From: Phoronis ovalis
Taxonomy: Eukaryota; Phoronida; Phoronidae
Length of the DNA: 10,137 nucleotides
Assembly (NCBI GenBank): GCA_028565635.1
Contig: JAOXYB010067412.1
Span: 1 to 10,137, forward strand
Reading direction: 5' to 3'
Part shown: piece after piece, positions 1-7,987 of the stretch
How the letters are laid out: every line of letters begins with the position of its first letter
How positions within the stretch are numbered: position 1 is the first letter of the stretch
Made by a program: the position numbers and the translations under genes
The notes under the pieces: generated by a model
The model's input: the letters and a program-made list of their open reading frames with translations, nothing else
The model's database searches: none
What the model was told of the DNA's origin: nothing

Positions 1-75
1 AATATAAAAAACACCCTCTGAATGCATTTTACGAGTTGAATGTATGTTCTGTGCAGAGTGAACGAGTAGTGTTGC

Positions 76-85
76 TATATAAATA
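76..85 (+). promoter_or_regulatory. TATA-box-like sequence
   Basis: TATATAAATA, in the right orientation and roughly the right distance for a start site just upstream of the ATG at 127. In DNA this AT-rich such matches are common, so the support is weak. Confidence 0.15.
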
Positions 86-126
86 ATTTATTCACAAGAT
101 GTAAAAAGTGAAGGAGATCATATAAC

Positions 127-276
127 ATGATAGCCTATAACTTTACAGAAAATGGCGATATAAGAATGATTTATGTCAGAACGGCGTCAGCGAGAACTAT
201 AGAAGCGTACTGCCAGTCTCATGACAATGCCCTGCAGAAGTGGACCCAGAAAGACCTCCATCCCTCTCTTGAGTAA
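127..276 (+). CDS. Unidentified short open frame (49 codons), possible terminal exon or small gene
   Basis: Not recognised. ATG at 127, TAA at 274, in-frame stop just upstream at 111. Its second half is about half G+C with ordinary-looking codons (CTG CAG AAG TGG ACC CAG AAA GAC CTC), unlike the AT-rich surroundings. A TATA-like sequence lies at 76-85, about 45 bp before the ATG. A good splice acceptor (CCTATAACTTTACAG, ending at 149) lies inside it, so it could instead be the end of a spliced gene entering from the left. No signal peptide, membrane helix or known motif is visible. The length is within what chance allows. Confidence 0.2.
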   Translation: MIAYNFTENGDIRMIYVRTASARTIEAYCQSHDNALQKWTQKDLHPSLE

Positions 277-1464
277 AACGCTTGTAATTTATCCAAACCA
301 AGCGATATTTGGTATAGCGTTATACACTTCAACAGTAGCAAATTTCTTAATTTTCTAGTACTTCAAGTTAGTTTTCGTGAAGAATACCCAGCTGACTAGA
401 GTCAACCAGGTGAAATATCGAAAGCGTACGAGAAAGGATTTGTGCAGTTTGGAAAGAATCTCATTAATTTATGATGTAAAATGACATTTATAAATTTTTA
501 TTTCTTTCATGATGTTCGTAATCGGAGCCATTAAAAAAGGTAATCACCATGACCCTCGCTGGAAGACATAATAGTAAATATTGATATACCGTGGTACAGC
601 TATTTGTTTCGGCGAGATTTTCAACCATGTTTTTGGCGAAACATAACATTCACATTTTGTTTCGCTTATTTTAATTTTGCAATAATATGCTAAAATGGTC
701 GCCGTATTGTCTTTTTCTGGATTCACTTTTTTTAACTACTGTGTATAAAATGTCGATATCCGCTTTAGTGTTTACCTTCATTCGGATTTTAACTTGTTTA
801 GATAACTATTAAATAACCGAAGCAGTCAAAAAGTGGTATTCTTCTAATATTTAACTGGACTGGCGGCAATAATTGAAGTATTCTTTTCTTTGATATATAT
901 TATTAATGACAAATTGTTATTTTTATGCAATTTTATTCCGCAAATTATAATAATCAAATTACTAACAGTATAAATATCCTTAATTTACTCTAGAAATGTT
1001 TTGTTTTGTTACTTCGCAACGTTAATTACTCTATTTAAATTTTGTAGGCGATTGAGCTATATATAGAAAGGTGATTAATAATTCAGCACGCGTTGTAAAA
1101 AAATGAAGCAATCCATTTAGGAGCTCAAAGTCAAATTACCCGGGTAATTAGTCCCGCGACACTACTGTTTGCTGTCTTTTCAAGTGCAATGCTGAGTTCG
1201 TACAAACAACTTCAGTGTTGAAAACAAATAGACGCCCTCCCAAGAATATAAACCTTTCGACACATAATTCCCTGAAGTTATATATTTATACCTTCAGTTT
1301 GATAGATATAAGTTCTTACAAACAGTTTATATTACGTATGTAGACTTCCTCCGCGGAATAGAAATCTTTTTGAGAGATTGACGCCTTCGTCTGTAATTTT
1401 CATAAAACTCCCTATTCTTAATTATTCCATACAGATTTTCAGATTATTGCTGCACTTGTAATAC
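277..1464. other. Stretch without a recognisable gene
   Basis: AT-rich, with many stops in all frames. An acceptor-like TTCTTAATTTTCTAG ends at 358 and is followed by 41 open codons (359-484), unrecognised and within chance. A perfect 16-bp palindrome lies at 1134-1149. The minus-strand frame at 544-726 matches no family I know. Confidence 0.5.
1134..1149. repeat. Perfect 16-bp palindrome
   Basis: AATTACCCGGGTAATT, with a G+C core in AT-rich surroundings. Such a dyad can bind a dimeric homeodomain-type or other dimeric factor, but no factor is identified. Confidence 0.8.
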
Positions 1465-1482
1465 AAGGTCATTTAGAGGTCA
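1465..1482 (+). repeat. 18-bp direct repeat copy 1; perfect DR5 element
   Basis: Reads AAGGTCATTTAGAGGTCA: two AGGTCA half-sites (1466-1471, 1477-1482) separated by the five bases TTTAG. This spacing is the classic DR5 arrangement bound by RAR/RXR-type receptors. An identical 18-mer lies 167 bp downstream. It could be a working receptor site or part of a dispersed repeat family. Confidence 0.6.
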
Positions 1483-1631
1483 AATATCAAGTTTCTAAAA
1501 TTGGTCAATTGAAAATATTTTGTTTTGGCATATTTTTAACTTTTAGAGAAAACATGCCGTAATTCGCCATAGATCAAAGTCTTAATAATCGAACTCTTAA
1601 TATTTGATAGAAAGTTCAAAAATGACGTTGA

Positions 1632-1649
1632 AAGGTCATTTAGAGGTCA
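1632..1649 (+). repeat. 18-bp direct repeat copy 2; perfect DR5 element
   Basis: Identical to 1465-1482, including the TTTAG spacer (half-sites 1633-1638 and 1644-1649). The flanks are not obviously alike, although AGTTCA and AGTCA half-site variants lie close by. A degenerate third copy, AAGGTCAGTTAG, is at 1729-1740. Confidence 0.6.
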
Positions 1650-2333
1650 TAAAAGTCAATAAAATGCCCTTGCATTTATTACAGCTAACGAAAGAAATAC
1701 TATATGGTGGTTTTGGCGGGGTATTTAGAAGGTCAGTTAGTCGGATTACTATTATTGAGGGGTGACAGGTACAATATAGTGTGACAAGCTTGGAAATTAA
1801 AATCTTTCAGTTCGATTAGCATTATTAGATTATATTTTATTACAATAAATACAGTACTGAAAGCTACGGTAAAATATCATTTTTTACCTATATGTAACTA
1901 TTTGGTGAATGTCTTAAATTTCTATACACGTACACAACTTCAGTGTATCACAGTCTTCCGTGTCTTCTCAACTAACGTCTGGACTTAACCATGGTCAATT
2001 TTGTTTATTATCTCGTAAAGCAGAAGAACGATAATCCCTTTATTTATGTATAAAGTATCCACGAAGTCTTGAAACCAATCACTTTGTAGCTTACAATAAT
2101 AGGTATAACGGAGGACTAGGCGACGATGGATCACGCAGAGAGAAAGACTTACCTCGGTTGGGCAAAGTCGGGTTAAAAGTTTAATGACGTATTTATTTCA
2201 CTCTTGTTAAATTGAAGGAATACAACAACAATTGACTATGTTAGTCCACACATTAGTTGAGAAAGTAAGGAACACTAACGGATGGATTTATTCAGACTGA
2301 GTGTATTGGTGAGTTATGTAATTACCAGTACAA

Positions 2334-2353
2334 ACACACACACACACACACAC
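2334..2353. repeat. (AC)10 dinucleotide microsatellite
   Basis: Ten uninterrupted AC units in sequence without genes. Likely length-polymorphic between individuals. Confidence 0.97.
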
Positions 2354-3612
2354 TTCGACCATCGATAAAATAAAATACCTTTATACTGCTATGTATAATA
2401 GTGTAGGCATTTCTTTCGCTGGTTGCAAATGGCCATCTAGATATAGTTATACATCTAACTAAAAGGGGTACGTCTACGATGCCGTTTATATTTAACAGCC
2501 CATGTATGGATTTAGGATGAAGTATAATTCGATCTGGTTTCTCATTTCGATAAGCAATAAAAAGTAGCCGTTTCTATCAGAAAGGAGACAAATACATGTA
2601 CCACCTCAAACACGTGAATAAAATGCACCTCAAATTGCACCACACTATAAGAAACATATTCAAACATTCAAAACATTCTGGAGGCCAACTGTACTCTACC
2701 ATTAATTTTTCACCATATTCACATCTCCAATTAGTGACCCTCTTATATGAATTTAATGTTTCGACAGGATCCGTTGTTATATAAATAAAACAACTTGGTC
2801 ATGTTTAACGTACCGCTTTCGATTTAATTAATCTTATCGTGTAGAAGAGCTTAAAAATACTTGTAATAAATCAACAAAAAAAAACAACATTTTCTAAGCT
2901 TTGACATCGTTAGCATCCTACTAGTATTTGGATTTGACACGACTTGCTTGGCCCCCGGGATTTGGCCTTCTTCCGATCGATGTACTAGAACGTAGATAAA
3001 GTTGGATTTAATCCACATTTACTCATAATCTCATAAATAAATTGACCTCCATATTGATTTTCGAAAACGGAAATATCTTTGCATTATTACCGATTTATTT
3101 CTTAAATAATTAATGTAACGGTTACTGGTATTCCTTGACATTATTTATTAGAAAATTTCGCAATCATTTTAAAAGTTATAATAACTTATAACTTGCAAGT
3201 GAAAACATATTCACCTTTAGCATTCATGTGTACAGTGCACATACATGGTCAGAACAAGAACAACATGTTTTCTGTTTGGCAGTTATGTACAATAATATTA
3301 CAAGAATTTTCAGTTGATATTCATAGCATTCGACAGTATCTCTTATCACCAGGCGATGGTTACCTCCGATGATTACAAGGCTAATTTAACTATTTCTTAA
3401 TTTAATAACTCTATAACTGAATAAATATTTACCTAGACATAATTTTTTAGAACTGTGAGAGGTACGAGTTCCTTGAACCGCGATATGCGTATATATATTT
3501 GAAAAATATAATCTTTGTAATAAGCCTTATACAACTTAGTACATTTATTGTCCTTCCTACGTAGTGTAGGCAATCGTATTGCTTTTTTACTATACCTTAA
3601 TTATTGTAGGAA

Positions 3613-3630
3613 TCAGTAATTTATTACTGA
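3613..3630. repeat. Inverted repeat, 8-bp arms, 2-nt centre
   Basis: TCAGTAAT-tt-ATTACTGA is a near-continuous 18-bp dyad. GTAG and CTAC just outside could extend the pairing with a three-base bulge. No function assigned. Confidence 0.7.
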
Positions 3631-4197
3631 CTACGTGTCATATCTTGCTGGACTGCTCCATTCCTAATATAATATTTGTTTAACTTCTTAATTATGCTAT
3701 TGTTTGACTGGCTTTATCCATGTGTACATATCTGTACGTCGACTGAAAACTAACTCTCTCCAGTGTCTTTTGACTGAAACCGATTATTGATTTTGTTTAT
3801 GATTATTTAACTCTAGTATTGATTTCTGAACCTTATAGCCGTTGATGTGTATGAGCAGGTTATGGGTTCAACAGTACCAGTTGGTACAATTGATAACATT
3901 TCATAAATATTGACATTTAGGAAAAGAATTGCTCTCGAAAAATAAACAATGCCTCATGATTATGTAAAATCACACAAAATTGATGTAAAAAAACAAATGT
4001 TATATAAAGATAACAACGCCATTAGAAAAAAATATGTGATAACTCACTTTGGATTATATGCAAGAGTAGTGGATCAAGTCCGGATCCAATTTTTTTCCCG
4101 TTCCCTCAATCAGTCAAAAATCAATGTTCTTCTCAAATACCTGGTACGAAGATTGTCTATATATCACTGTTAATTATTGATAAATGTACATGACACG

Positions 4198-4261
4198 GAT
4201 GATATCACAATTGTCAGCTTGTACATAGTTACAATAACTGACATAATGTCATAATATCATC
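4198..4261. repeat. 64-bp multi-segment stem-loop
   Basis: Nested arms: GATGATAT 4198-4205 with ATATCATC 4254-4261; TGTCAG 4212-4217 with CTGACA 4238-4243; TTGTA 4219-4223 with TACAA 4230-4234; and a 6-nt terminal loop. That makes 19 Watson-Crick pairs plus a possible ACA/TGT triplet. The size is that of a pre-miRNA, but the internal loops are large and no known miRNA is recognised. Confidence 0.45.
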
Positions 4262-4269
4262 GCTGCATA

Positions 4270-4293
4270 TAAAACGCTTTATGTAAAACGCTT
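4270..4293 (+). repeat. Two copies of TAAAACGCTT, period 14
   Basis: Copies at 4270-4279 and 4284-4293. The longer form GTAAAACGCTTG (4283-4294) also occurs exactly at 273-284, about 4 kb away. It may be a shared short motif or chance. Confidence 0.5.
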
Positions 4294-4354
4294 GGGGTAT
4301 ACAACATGCCATATTCATCGGGTTAAGATTCGATATCGCATTCCACTACTGTAA

Positions 4355-4576
4355 AATATTAAAACGAATATTCTGACGAAAGAAAACGCAACTCAAATAT
4401 ATAAAATTACAGGTACGAATCCCATTTGCTCCGCATGTGCTGTCTCATTTGTCTTTGCTACTGTGTACACAGGGAATGCGGTATATGTTGCAACTTCAAT
4501 GGAAATGCAGTTCCACAGCATCTTACTATTACTTCTAATTACTCGTAAAGACTGTCGAAAGAAATCAATATCATAA
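4355..4576 (+). other. Stop-free frame without a start codon; possible terminal exon of an unknown gene
   Basis: 73 codons open from the stop at 4352 to TAA at 4574. An acceptor-like ATATAAAATTACAG ends at 4412. After it comes a hydrophobic stretch (I-C-S-A-C-A-V-S-F-V-F-A-T-V-Y), then L-L-L-L-L and a basic end (R-K-D-C-R-K-K), as in a membrane protein tail. I do not recognise a family. By a simple base-composition estimate, several frames of this length are expected by chance in 10 kb of such DNA, so this is a weak candidate. Confidence 0.12.
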
Positions 4577-4811
4577 TCAGTATATCCGAAATGGAGATAT
4601 AATTGTCATAGCAACAGTTTTGCAAATTTATAATATAAAAATACAAATACGCGTGAATTTCTACACACCTATTTATTTAATTCTCTAATGCGTTTAGTCC
4701 ACCATGCTACAAAAGGCCGACATCAATTTATTTATTTTATAATTTGGTAAAGTTAAAGCCTATTCCAATTTTGGTTATATCTTTAAATCGTTGGGTACCT
4801 GCGATAGAAGC

Positions 4812-4840
4812 AACTGCTCATTGTTATGGTACTAGCAGTT
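4812..4840. repeat. Stem-loop 1 of a cluster (7-bp arms)
   Basis: AACTGCT (4812-4818) pairs with AGCAGTT (4834-4840) around a 15-nt loop. Weak alone, but it precedes two stronger stem-loops within 120 bp. Confidence 0.5.
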
Positions 4841-4882
4841 CTGATTCGGTTCCCTATACATATACTGATATAAATTTCAAAG

Positions 4883-4930
4883 ATACCCTTTGTATGTAGG
4901 TGTGGGTTTCGGCACCTAGCATATGGGTAT
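4883..4930. repeat. Stem-loop 2 of a cluster (17 pairs)
   Basis: ATACCC (4883-4888) pairs with GGGTAT (4925-4930), GTATG (4892-4896) with CATAT (4920-4924, one G-U pair), and TAGGTG (4897-4902) with CACCTA (4913-4918). A three-base bulge on one side, a single-base bulge on the other and a 10-nt loop complete it. The right base also forms the palindrome GGTATATACC (4926-4935). Confidence 0.7.
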
Positions 4931-4936
4931 ATACCT

Positions 4937-4960
4937 GTAGAATTACTAGCGTAATTCTAC
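4937..4960. repeat. Stem-loop 3 of a cluster (perfect 10-bp arms)
   Basis: GTAGAATTAC (4937-4946) and GTAATTCTAC (4951-4960) are exact complements around a TAGC loop, 6 bp after the preceding stem-loop. There is no T-run after it, so it is not a terminator. Confidence 0.85.
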
Positions 4961-5017
4961 CTGGGTTAAAGGCCCTTTCTCGAACTAGGGTAATATCCAT
5001 GGTTCTCAATATTATAT

Positions 5018-5056
5018 TTAGGGTAGGTTGAAGTTTAGGATCAGAGTAGGTTTAGC
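5018..5056 (+). repeat. Degenerate TTAGGG/TTTAGG-like simple repeat
   Basis: TTTAGGG, TAGGTT, TTTAGG and TAGGTTTAG occur close together, like a decayed telomere-type or simple repeat. There are no perfect tandem copies. Confidence 0.3.
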
Positions 5057-5166
5057 ATTTAAATGTTTATTTATTTCTAATATTTTAATATTTTTTGTTT
5101 TATATATATGATTATAAGACAGGTGGGGCTATTAGTACAGTAGAGATACGTGACAATCACTCACCT

Positions 5167-5198
5167 GCAACTCAACCCTTCGCGGGTTAGTTGCTAAT
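5167..5198 (+). repeat. G+C-rich hairpin followed by CTAAT; possible Helitron-type 3' end
   Basis: GCAACT-c-AACCC (5167-5178) pairs with GGGTT-AGTTGC (5184-5194): 11 pairs with one bulged C and a TTCGC loop. CTAAT (5194-5198) follows five bases after the GGGTT core. Helitrons end in a short G+C-rich hairpin shortly before CTRR and insert ahead of a T, which fits CTAA|T. No matching 5' TC end or Rep/helicase remnant was found, so the assignment is tentative. Confidence 0.25.
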
Positions 5199-6267
5199 AC
5201 ACTTGAAAAAGTGCAAAAGATATATTAAAGTTTATTTTTTCTTTAGCTATGGGAAATAGCTGTAACCCAGGGCTGGAGGCCCAAATCATTCTTGAAACCT
5301 TTCTGAAAATGTATCTATCCGTACAGAGAATAATAAATCAGATTAGGTTGAGCATAAAATGTTACATACATTTTTTTGCTTGTTAAGTAACTTTGAAATG
5401 CAGATAATTTAAAAAGATTTTAGGAAGATGTAAACAGCTGATTTATACAATTTCTTTATCATTAACAATAACAACCAGACAGTCTCCTCTAGTAAAAGTG
5501 GCAAAGAAAATATCCTTGGTAAAATAAGAATTGCTGCTACCAACTTCATTGACCTTCTTTTTGACCCCAAATGATCCCTATATTAACTAAACCATCCTCT
5601 TGGTTACCCTGAGGTAACACAAAAGACTTAATGAAAATTTCACTGTTCCAGCATACCTCTTTTGGAAGAAAAACTAAAAAGGTAAGAAAAAAGAAAGAAA
5701 ATAAAGAAGAAAACACAAAGCAAATGCAACCCTAATAAATAATTCTGACGTTAAATATGTATTTAGTTCCTGTGACGTTATCTCATGTAAAAAAATAAAG
5801 CCTTTCCGAAACAGATAAAATTCACTGATATAAACAGTTATCTTTAAAGACAACTGCCTCGAAATAGTTTCTACATTTCCTGGGTAACCTTTCTCAGTAT
5901 AAGAAATATTGTTTTTGAATATGTACCTACGTGTTACTATACCTTATGATAAACAGACTGCACACAATTAATGATTATCTTAGAAAATGTCATTTTTCGA
6001 TACAAGATCAATACTAGACTCCACAAATTGAGCTAGTTTAAACTCGCTAGAAAATGACTACAATCCTTTTAATCATGATTTAATAGCAAGTTTAATTAAA
6101 AGAATTTAAATAACGTCGTAATAATTTCAAATATGTATTTTAATATTGCAAACAAAATATAGTTTTGAACGTAGACAGGTCTAAACAGCGTTATTACTGT
6201 ATTGGTAGTATTATATATGATATCCCATGCGTCGTTTTTACCTAGTAGTGAAAGTTAAATTGTTTGT
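5199..6267. other. Stretch without a recognisable gene
   Basis: AT-rich. Around 5551-5577 the minus strand reads GGATCATTTGGGGTCA then AAGGTCA, similar to the DR5 repeat at 1465 and perhaps another copy of the same dispersed repeat. A purine-rich tract (almost only A and G) covers about 5664-5713. A TGACGTTA lies at 5773-5780. No gene seen. Confidence 0.5.
5664..5713 (+). repeat. A-rich polypurine tract
   Basis: About 50 bp of almost only A and G (GGAAGAAAAACTAAAAAGG onward), broken by rare pyrimidines. Low complexity; possibly the tail of a retroposed element, though no body is recognised beside it. Confidence 0.5.
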
Positions 6268-6378
6268 ATGGTGTTGCATCAAAACAGGCGTATCCGCATG
6301 CGCTCAGCCGTAAACTTCTCTATTGAAGCAACAGTTTTTGTGTGGCTGATGTCTGACTTCCGCTTAGACTTGCTTTAA
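6268..6378 (+). CDS. Unidentified short open frame (36 codons) in a CpG-rich patch
   Basis: ATG at 6268 and TAA at 6376, with an in-frame stop shortly before the ATG. The frame is richer in G+C than its surroundings and contains a cluster of CpG. The product starts M-V-L-H-Q-N-R-R-I-R and has no motif I recognise. Too short to exclude chance; it could be an upstream ORF in a 5' leader if this patch is a promoter. Confidence 0.1.
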   Translation: MVLHQNRRIRMRSAVNFSIEATVFVWLMSDFRLDLL

Positions 6379-6390
6379 GTCCTTGCGGAT
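6292..6390. promoter_or_regulatory. CpG-rich patch with NRF-1-like site and inverted arms
   Basis: Holds GCATGCGC (6296-6303), which with its flank is one mismatch from the NRF-1 consensus, a 7-bp inverted pair ATCCGCA (6292-6298) and TGCGGAT (6384-6390), and a small hairpin GACTT-gcttt-AAGTC (6367-6381). CpG is dense here and rare nearby. Promoter function is inferred from composition only. Confidence 0.25.
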
Positions 6391-6610
6391 GTTTTTTAGT
6401 GTAAGAAAAATAAAACAAAAGTCATGATCAATATAGATTGTAATTTCAGCGTCCACAAATGTTTTTAATCTATCTGTATTTTGCTTCATCTATGATGTAA
6501 TATTCTTTACACGACATCCAAATTAGTAATCAATATTCTTTAAACATATTCGCTGTTCCTTCATAGCATCTTTTTTGACATATTTGGTCATGTAAAAGAA
6601 AATATTTCTG

Positions 6611-6687
6611 TGACGTTTATTGGTGAAAAAATGTACTTACGTCATTTTGTCGTCATTAACGTACCAAATGTGCAGCACATGCGTCAC
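6611..6687. promoter_or_regulatory. Cluster of four CRE/ATF-like sites
   Basis: TGACGTTT (6611-6618), TACGTCAT (6638-6645), CGTCAT (6651-6656) and TGCGTCAC (6680-6687) lie within 77 bp. Each is at or near the TGACGTCA half-site or full-site pattern. It overlaps an unrecognised open frame (6544-6732, no family resemblance). Clustering is seen; factor binding is inferred. Confidence 0.3.
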
Positions 6688-6732
6688 GGTCAGCTACTTT
6701 TATGCAGCCGCACAAATTTAGGATACGATTAA

Positions 6733-7339
6733 GGTAACTAGTACCCTTTGTCTTGAAAATAGCGAACACGGGGTTTTGTCTTGCGAAACACATAGTACAA
6801 TAGTTTACTCAATTCTTGTTTATTGACAATTACCAACAACAATACAATAATCAGCACTTTAAACATTTACTAAAAGGATGACATTTTGCAAACTACTTTG
6901 ATAAACATCGCTACTATCAAGACAGTAACAGACATGACATAACTTGAAGCACTCGACAGACAAAAACCAGTCACGCTATACCATAGTGCATAATTTATCA
7001 TATGTTAACAACTTCTAACATAAATCTCATAAGACATTTAAATTATTTCTTAACAACAAAATACTCACTCTGTAGTGGATAATGTAATAGAAGCCGGTTC
7101 CAATTAAATTGGTATATACATAGGTGTACCGTAATTAACATTTATCATTACATAGTATCATCTACCTTTTTCCAAATTGACAATTAAGCTCCCAGAAACT
7201 AATGTTACGCCATCAAATATTCTAAAATTGTTTACATGCGAATAAAATTTTAAAAGTCCAAGCAGGATATTCATTCAAGCACAGGTATTTCTGGAATGTG
7301 GTAAATTTGTGTATCCACTCACATAGCAATGCGTGGATT
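6733..7339. other. Stretch without a recognisable gene, past the probable ATP6AP2 polyadenylation site
   Basis: AT-rich. A few CpGs remain to about 6785, and a 13-bp palindrome (CCAATT-a-AATTGG) lies at 7100-7112. No exon, RNA gene or repeat is recognised. Confidence 0.5.
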
Positions 7340-7356
7340 TGCTGAACAACATAACT

Positions 7357-7362
7357 TTTATT
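7357..7362 (-). terminator. Likely polyadenylation signal AATAAA for ATP6AP2
   Basis: On the minus strand the hexamer sits in GGTTGAATAAAAGTTATG and is followed at once by GU-rich GTTATGTTGTTC, the usual arrangement of signal and downstream element. UGUA motifs lie upstream. Cleavage would be expected near 7335-7347. Confidence 0.55.
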
Positions 7363-7389
7363 CAACCTTTACACAGAAGGAATATTATG

Positions 7390-7397
7390 TATTTACA
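7390..7397 (-). promoter_or_regulatory. Pumilio-type element UGUAAAUA in the ATP6AP2 3'UTR
   Basis: The minus strand reads TGTAAATA, an exact match to the PUF-protein consensus UGUANAUA, about 30 nt upstream of the AATAAA. Motif and position are seen; binding is inferred. An 8-mer of this composition can also occur by chance in AT-rich DNA. Confidence 0.35.
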
Positions 7398-7647
7398 GAA
7401 AACAAAAAAAATTACATCTCTATGTACAATTACCAGGGAGGGTACCCTAATTTTGCATCACTGAAGCTTTTCTTGGAAACAATAAATATTCAAAGCCAAA
7501 TACGTCATATAATTTTTCTTAATTAACAGGGAATATCTTTATCACACTGAATCAATTCATGAAAGAAATTGTTTTGACTGTTGCTAACCATTCTCTAACA
7601 CTGTGCTGATAGTGGAGGCCTCTGGTGGCAAGCAGCTAAACATTGCC

Positions 7648-7653
7648 TTTTAA
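7648..7653 (-). terminator. Possible upstream polyadenylation signal ATTAAA
   Basis: The variant hexamer ATTAAA occurs on the minus strand about 460 nt after the ATP6AP2 stop codon. There is no clear GU-rich element right behind it, so it is a weaker candidate than 7357-7362. Use of both would give two 3'UTR lengths. Confidence 0.25.
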
Positions 7654-7987
7654 TGAAGTATACAGACTATCAAACTTGACTTCTAGTATAAGATTCCATC
7701 TAAAATCCCACATTTGAGCCCAAGATACTAGTAAACAGACAACTAATGTAAGTACCTGAATTTGGAGCAAGATAAGCCCATCATGATTATATCTTAGGTA
7801 TTTTCAAATAACCTTTACATCAGCTACCTGTACCCTGACTCATGATTATCTAAAGTTATGGAATATCTCTAATCTATTACACGAATTTTCTGAGATTTGA
7901 ATCACATTTCAAAACTGGTAATTCTTTACAGATACCTAGTTAAGTATTACCATAACCAGAAAATAAGCAGACTTACAAAATTTCCTA

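Larger units (their letters stand above)
1741..4197. other. Long stretch without a recognisable gene
   Basis: AT-rich sequence broken only by the microsatellite. Notable points: a G+C-richer patch at about 2101-2175 with a strong minus-strand splice-donor match (GAGGTAAGT, 2147-2155); another at about 2937-2985; chained palindromes at 3173-3187 and 3191-3200; and an 8-bp-arm hairpin at 3613-3630. Plus-strand frames at 2596-2784 and 3949-4173 (the latter beginning just before this stretch ends) translate to low-complexity products with no motif. Confidence 0.5.

Noticed and set aside
544-726. Minus-strand frame of 60 codons starting with ATG
   Set aside because: No known motif, AT-rich codons, no supporting splice or promoter signals; expected by chance.
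1206-1946. 13-bp direct repeat ACAACTTCAGTGT at 1206-1218 and 1934-1946
   Set aside because: Short, no shared flanks; a single pair this short is weak evidence for a repeat element.
2101-2175. Possible minus-strand 5' exon ending at a strong donor (GAG|GTAAGT, 2147-2155)
   Set aside because: No matching downstream acceptor exon or coding frame found; a single donor match is not enough.
2596-2784. Plus-strand frame of 62 codons
   Set aside because: H/K/S-rich low-complexity product, no domain, no context.
3540-3580. Small hairpins (CCTAC/GTAGG and CAAT/ATTG) as a structured RNA
   Set aside because: Arms of four to five pairs only; usual for AT-rich DNA.
3949-4173. Plus-strand frame of 74 codons
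   Set aside because: Lysine-rich, A-runs, no family resemblance; a frame of this length is not unusual in this base composition.
4412-4424. tRNA B-box-like GGTACGAATCCC
   Set aside because: No A-box, no acceptor stem and no cloverleaf in the flanking bases.
7329-7526. Plus-strand frame of 65 codons
   Set aside because: Antisense to the probable ATP6AP2 3'UTR, no motif; the A-runs read as Lys/Asn.
7584-7643. Minus-strand 20-codon frame in a G+C-richer patch
   Set aside because: Too short, lies within the probable 3'UTR, no splice sites or motif.
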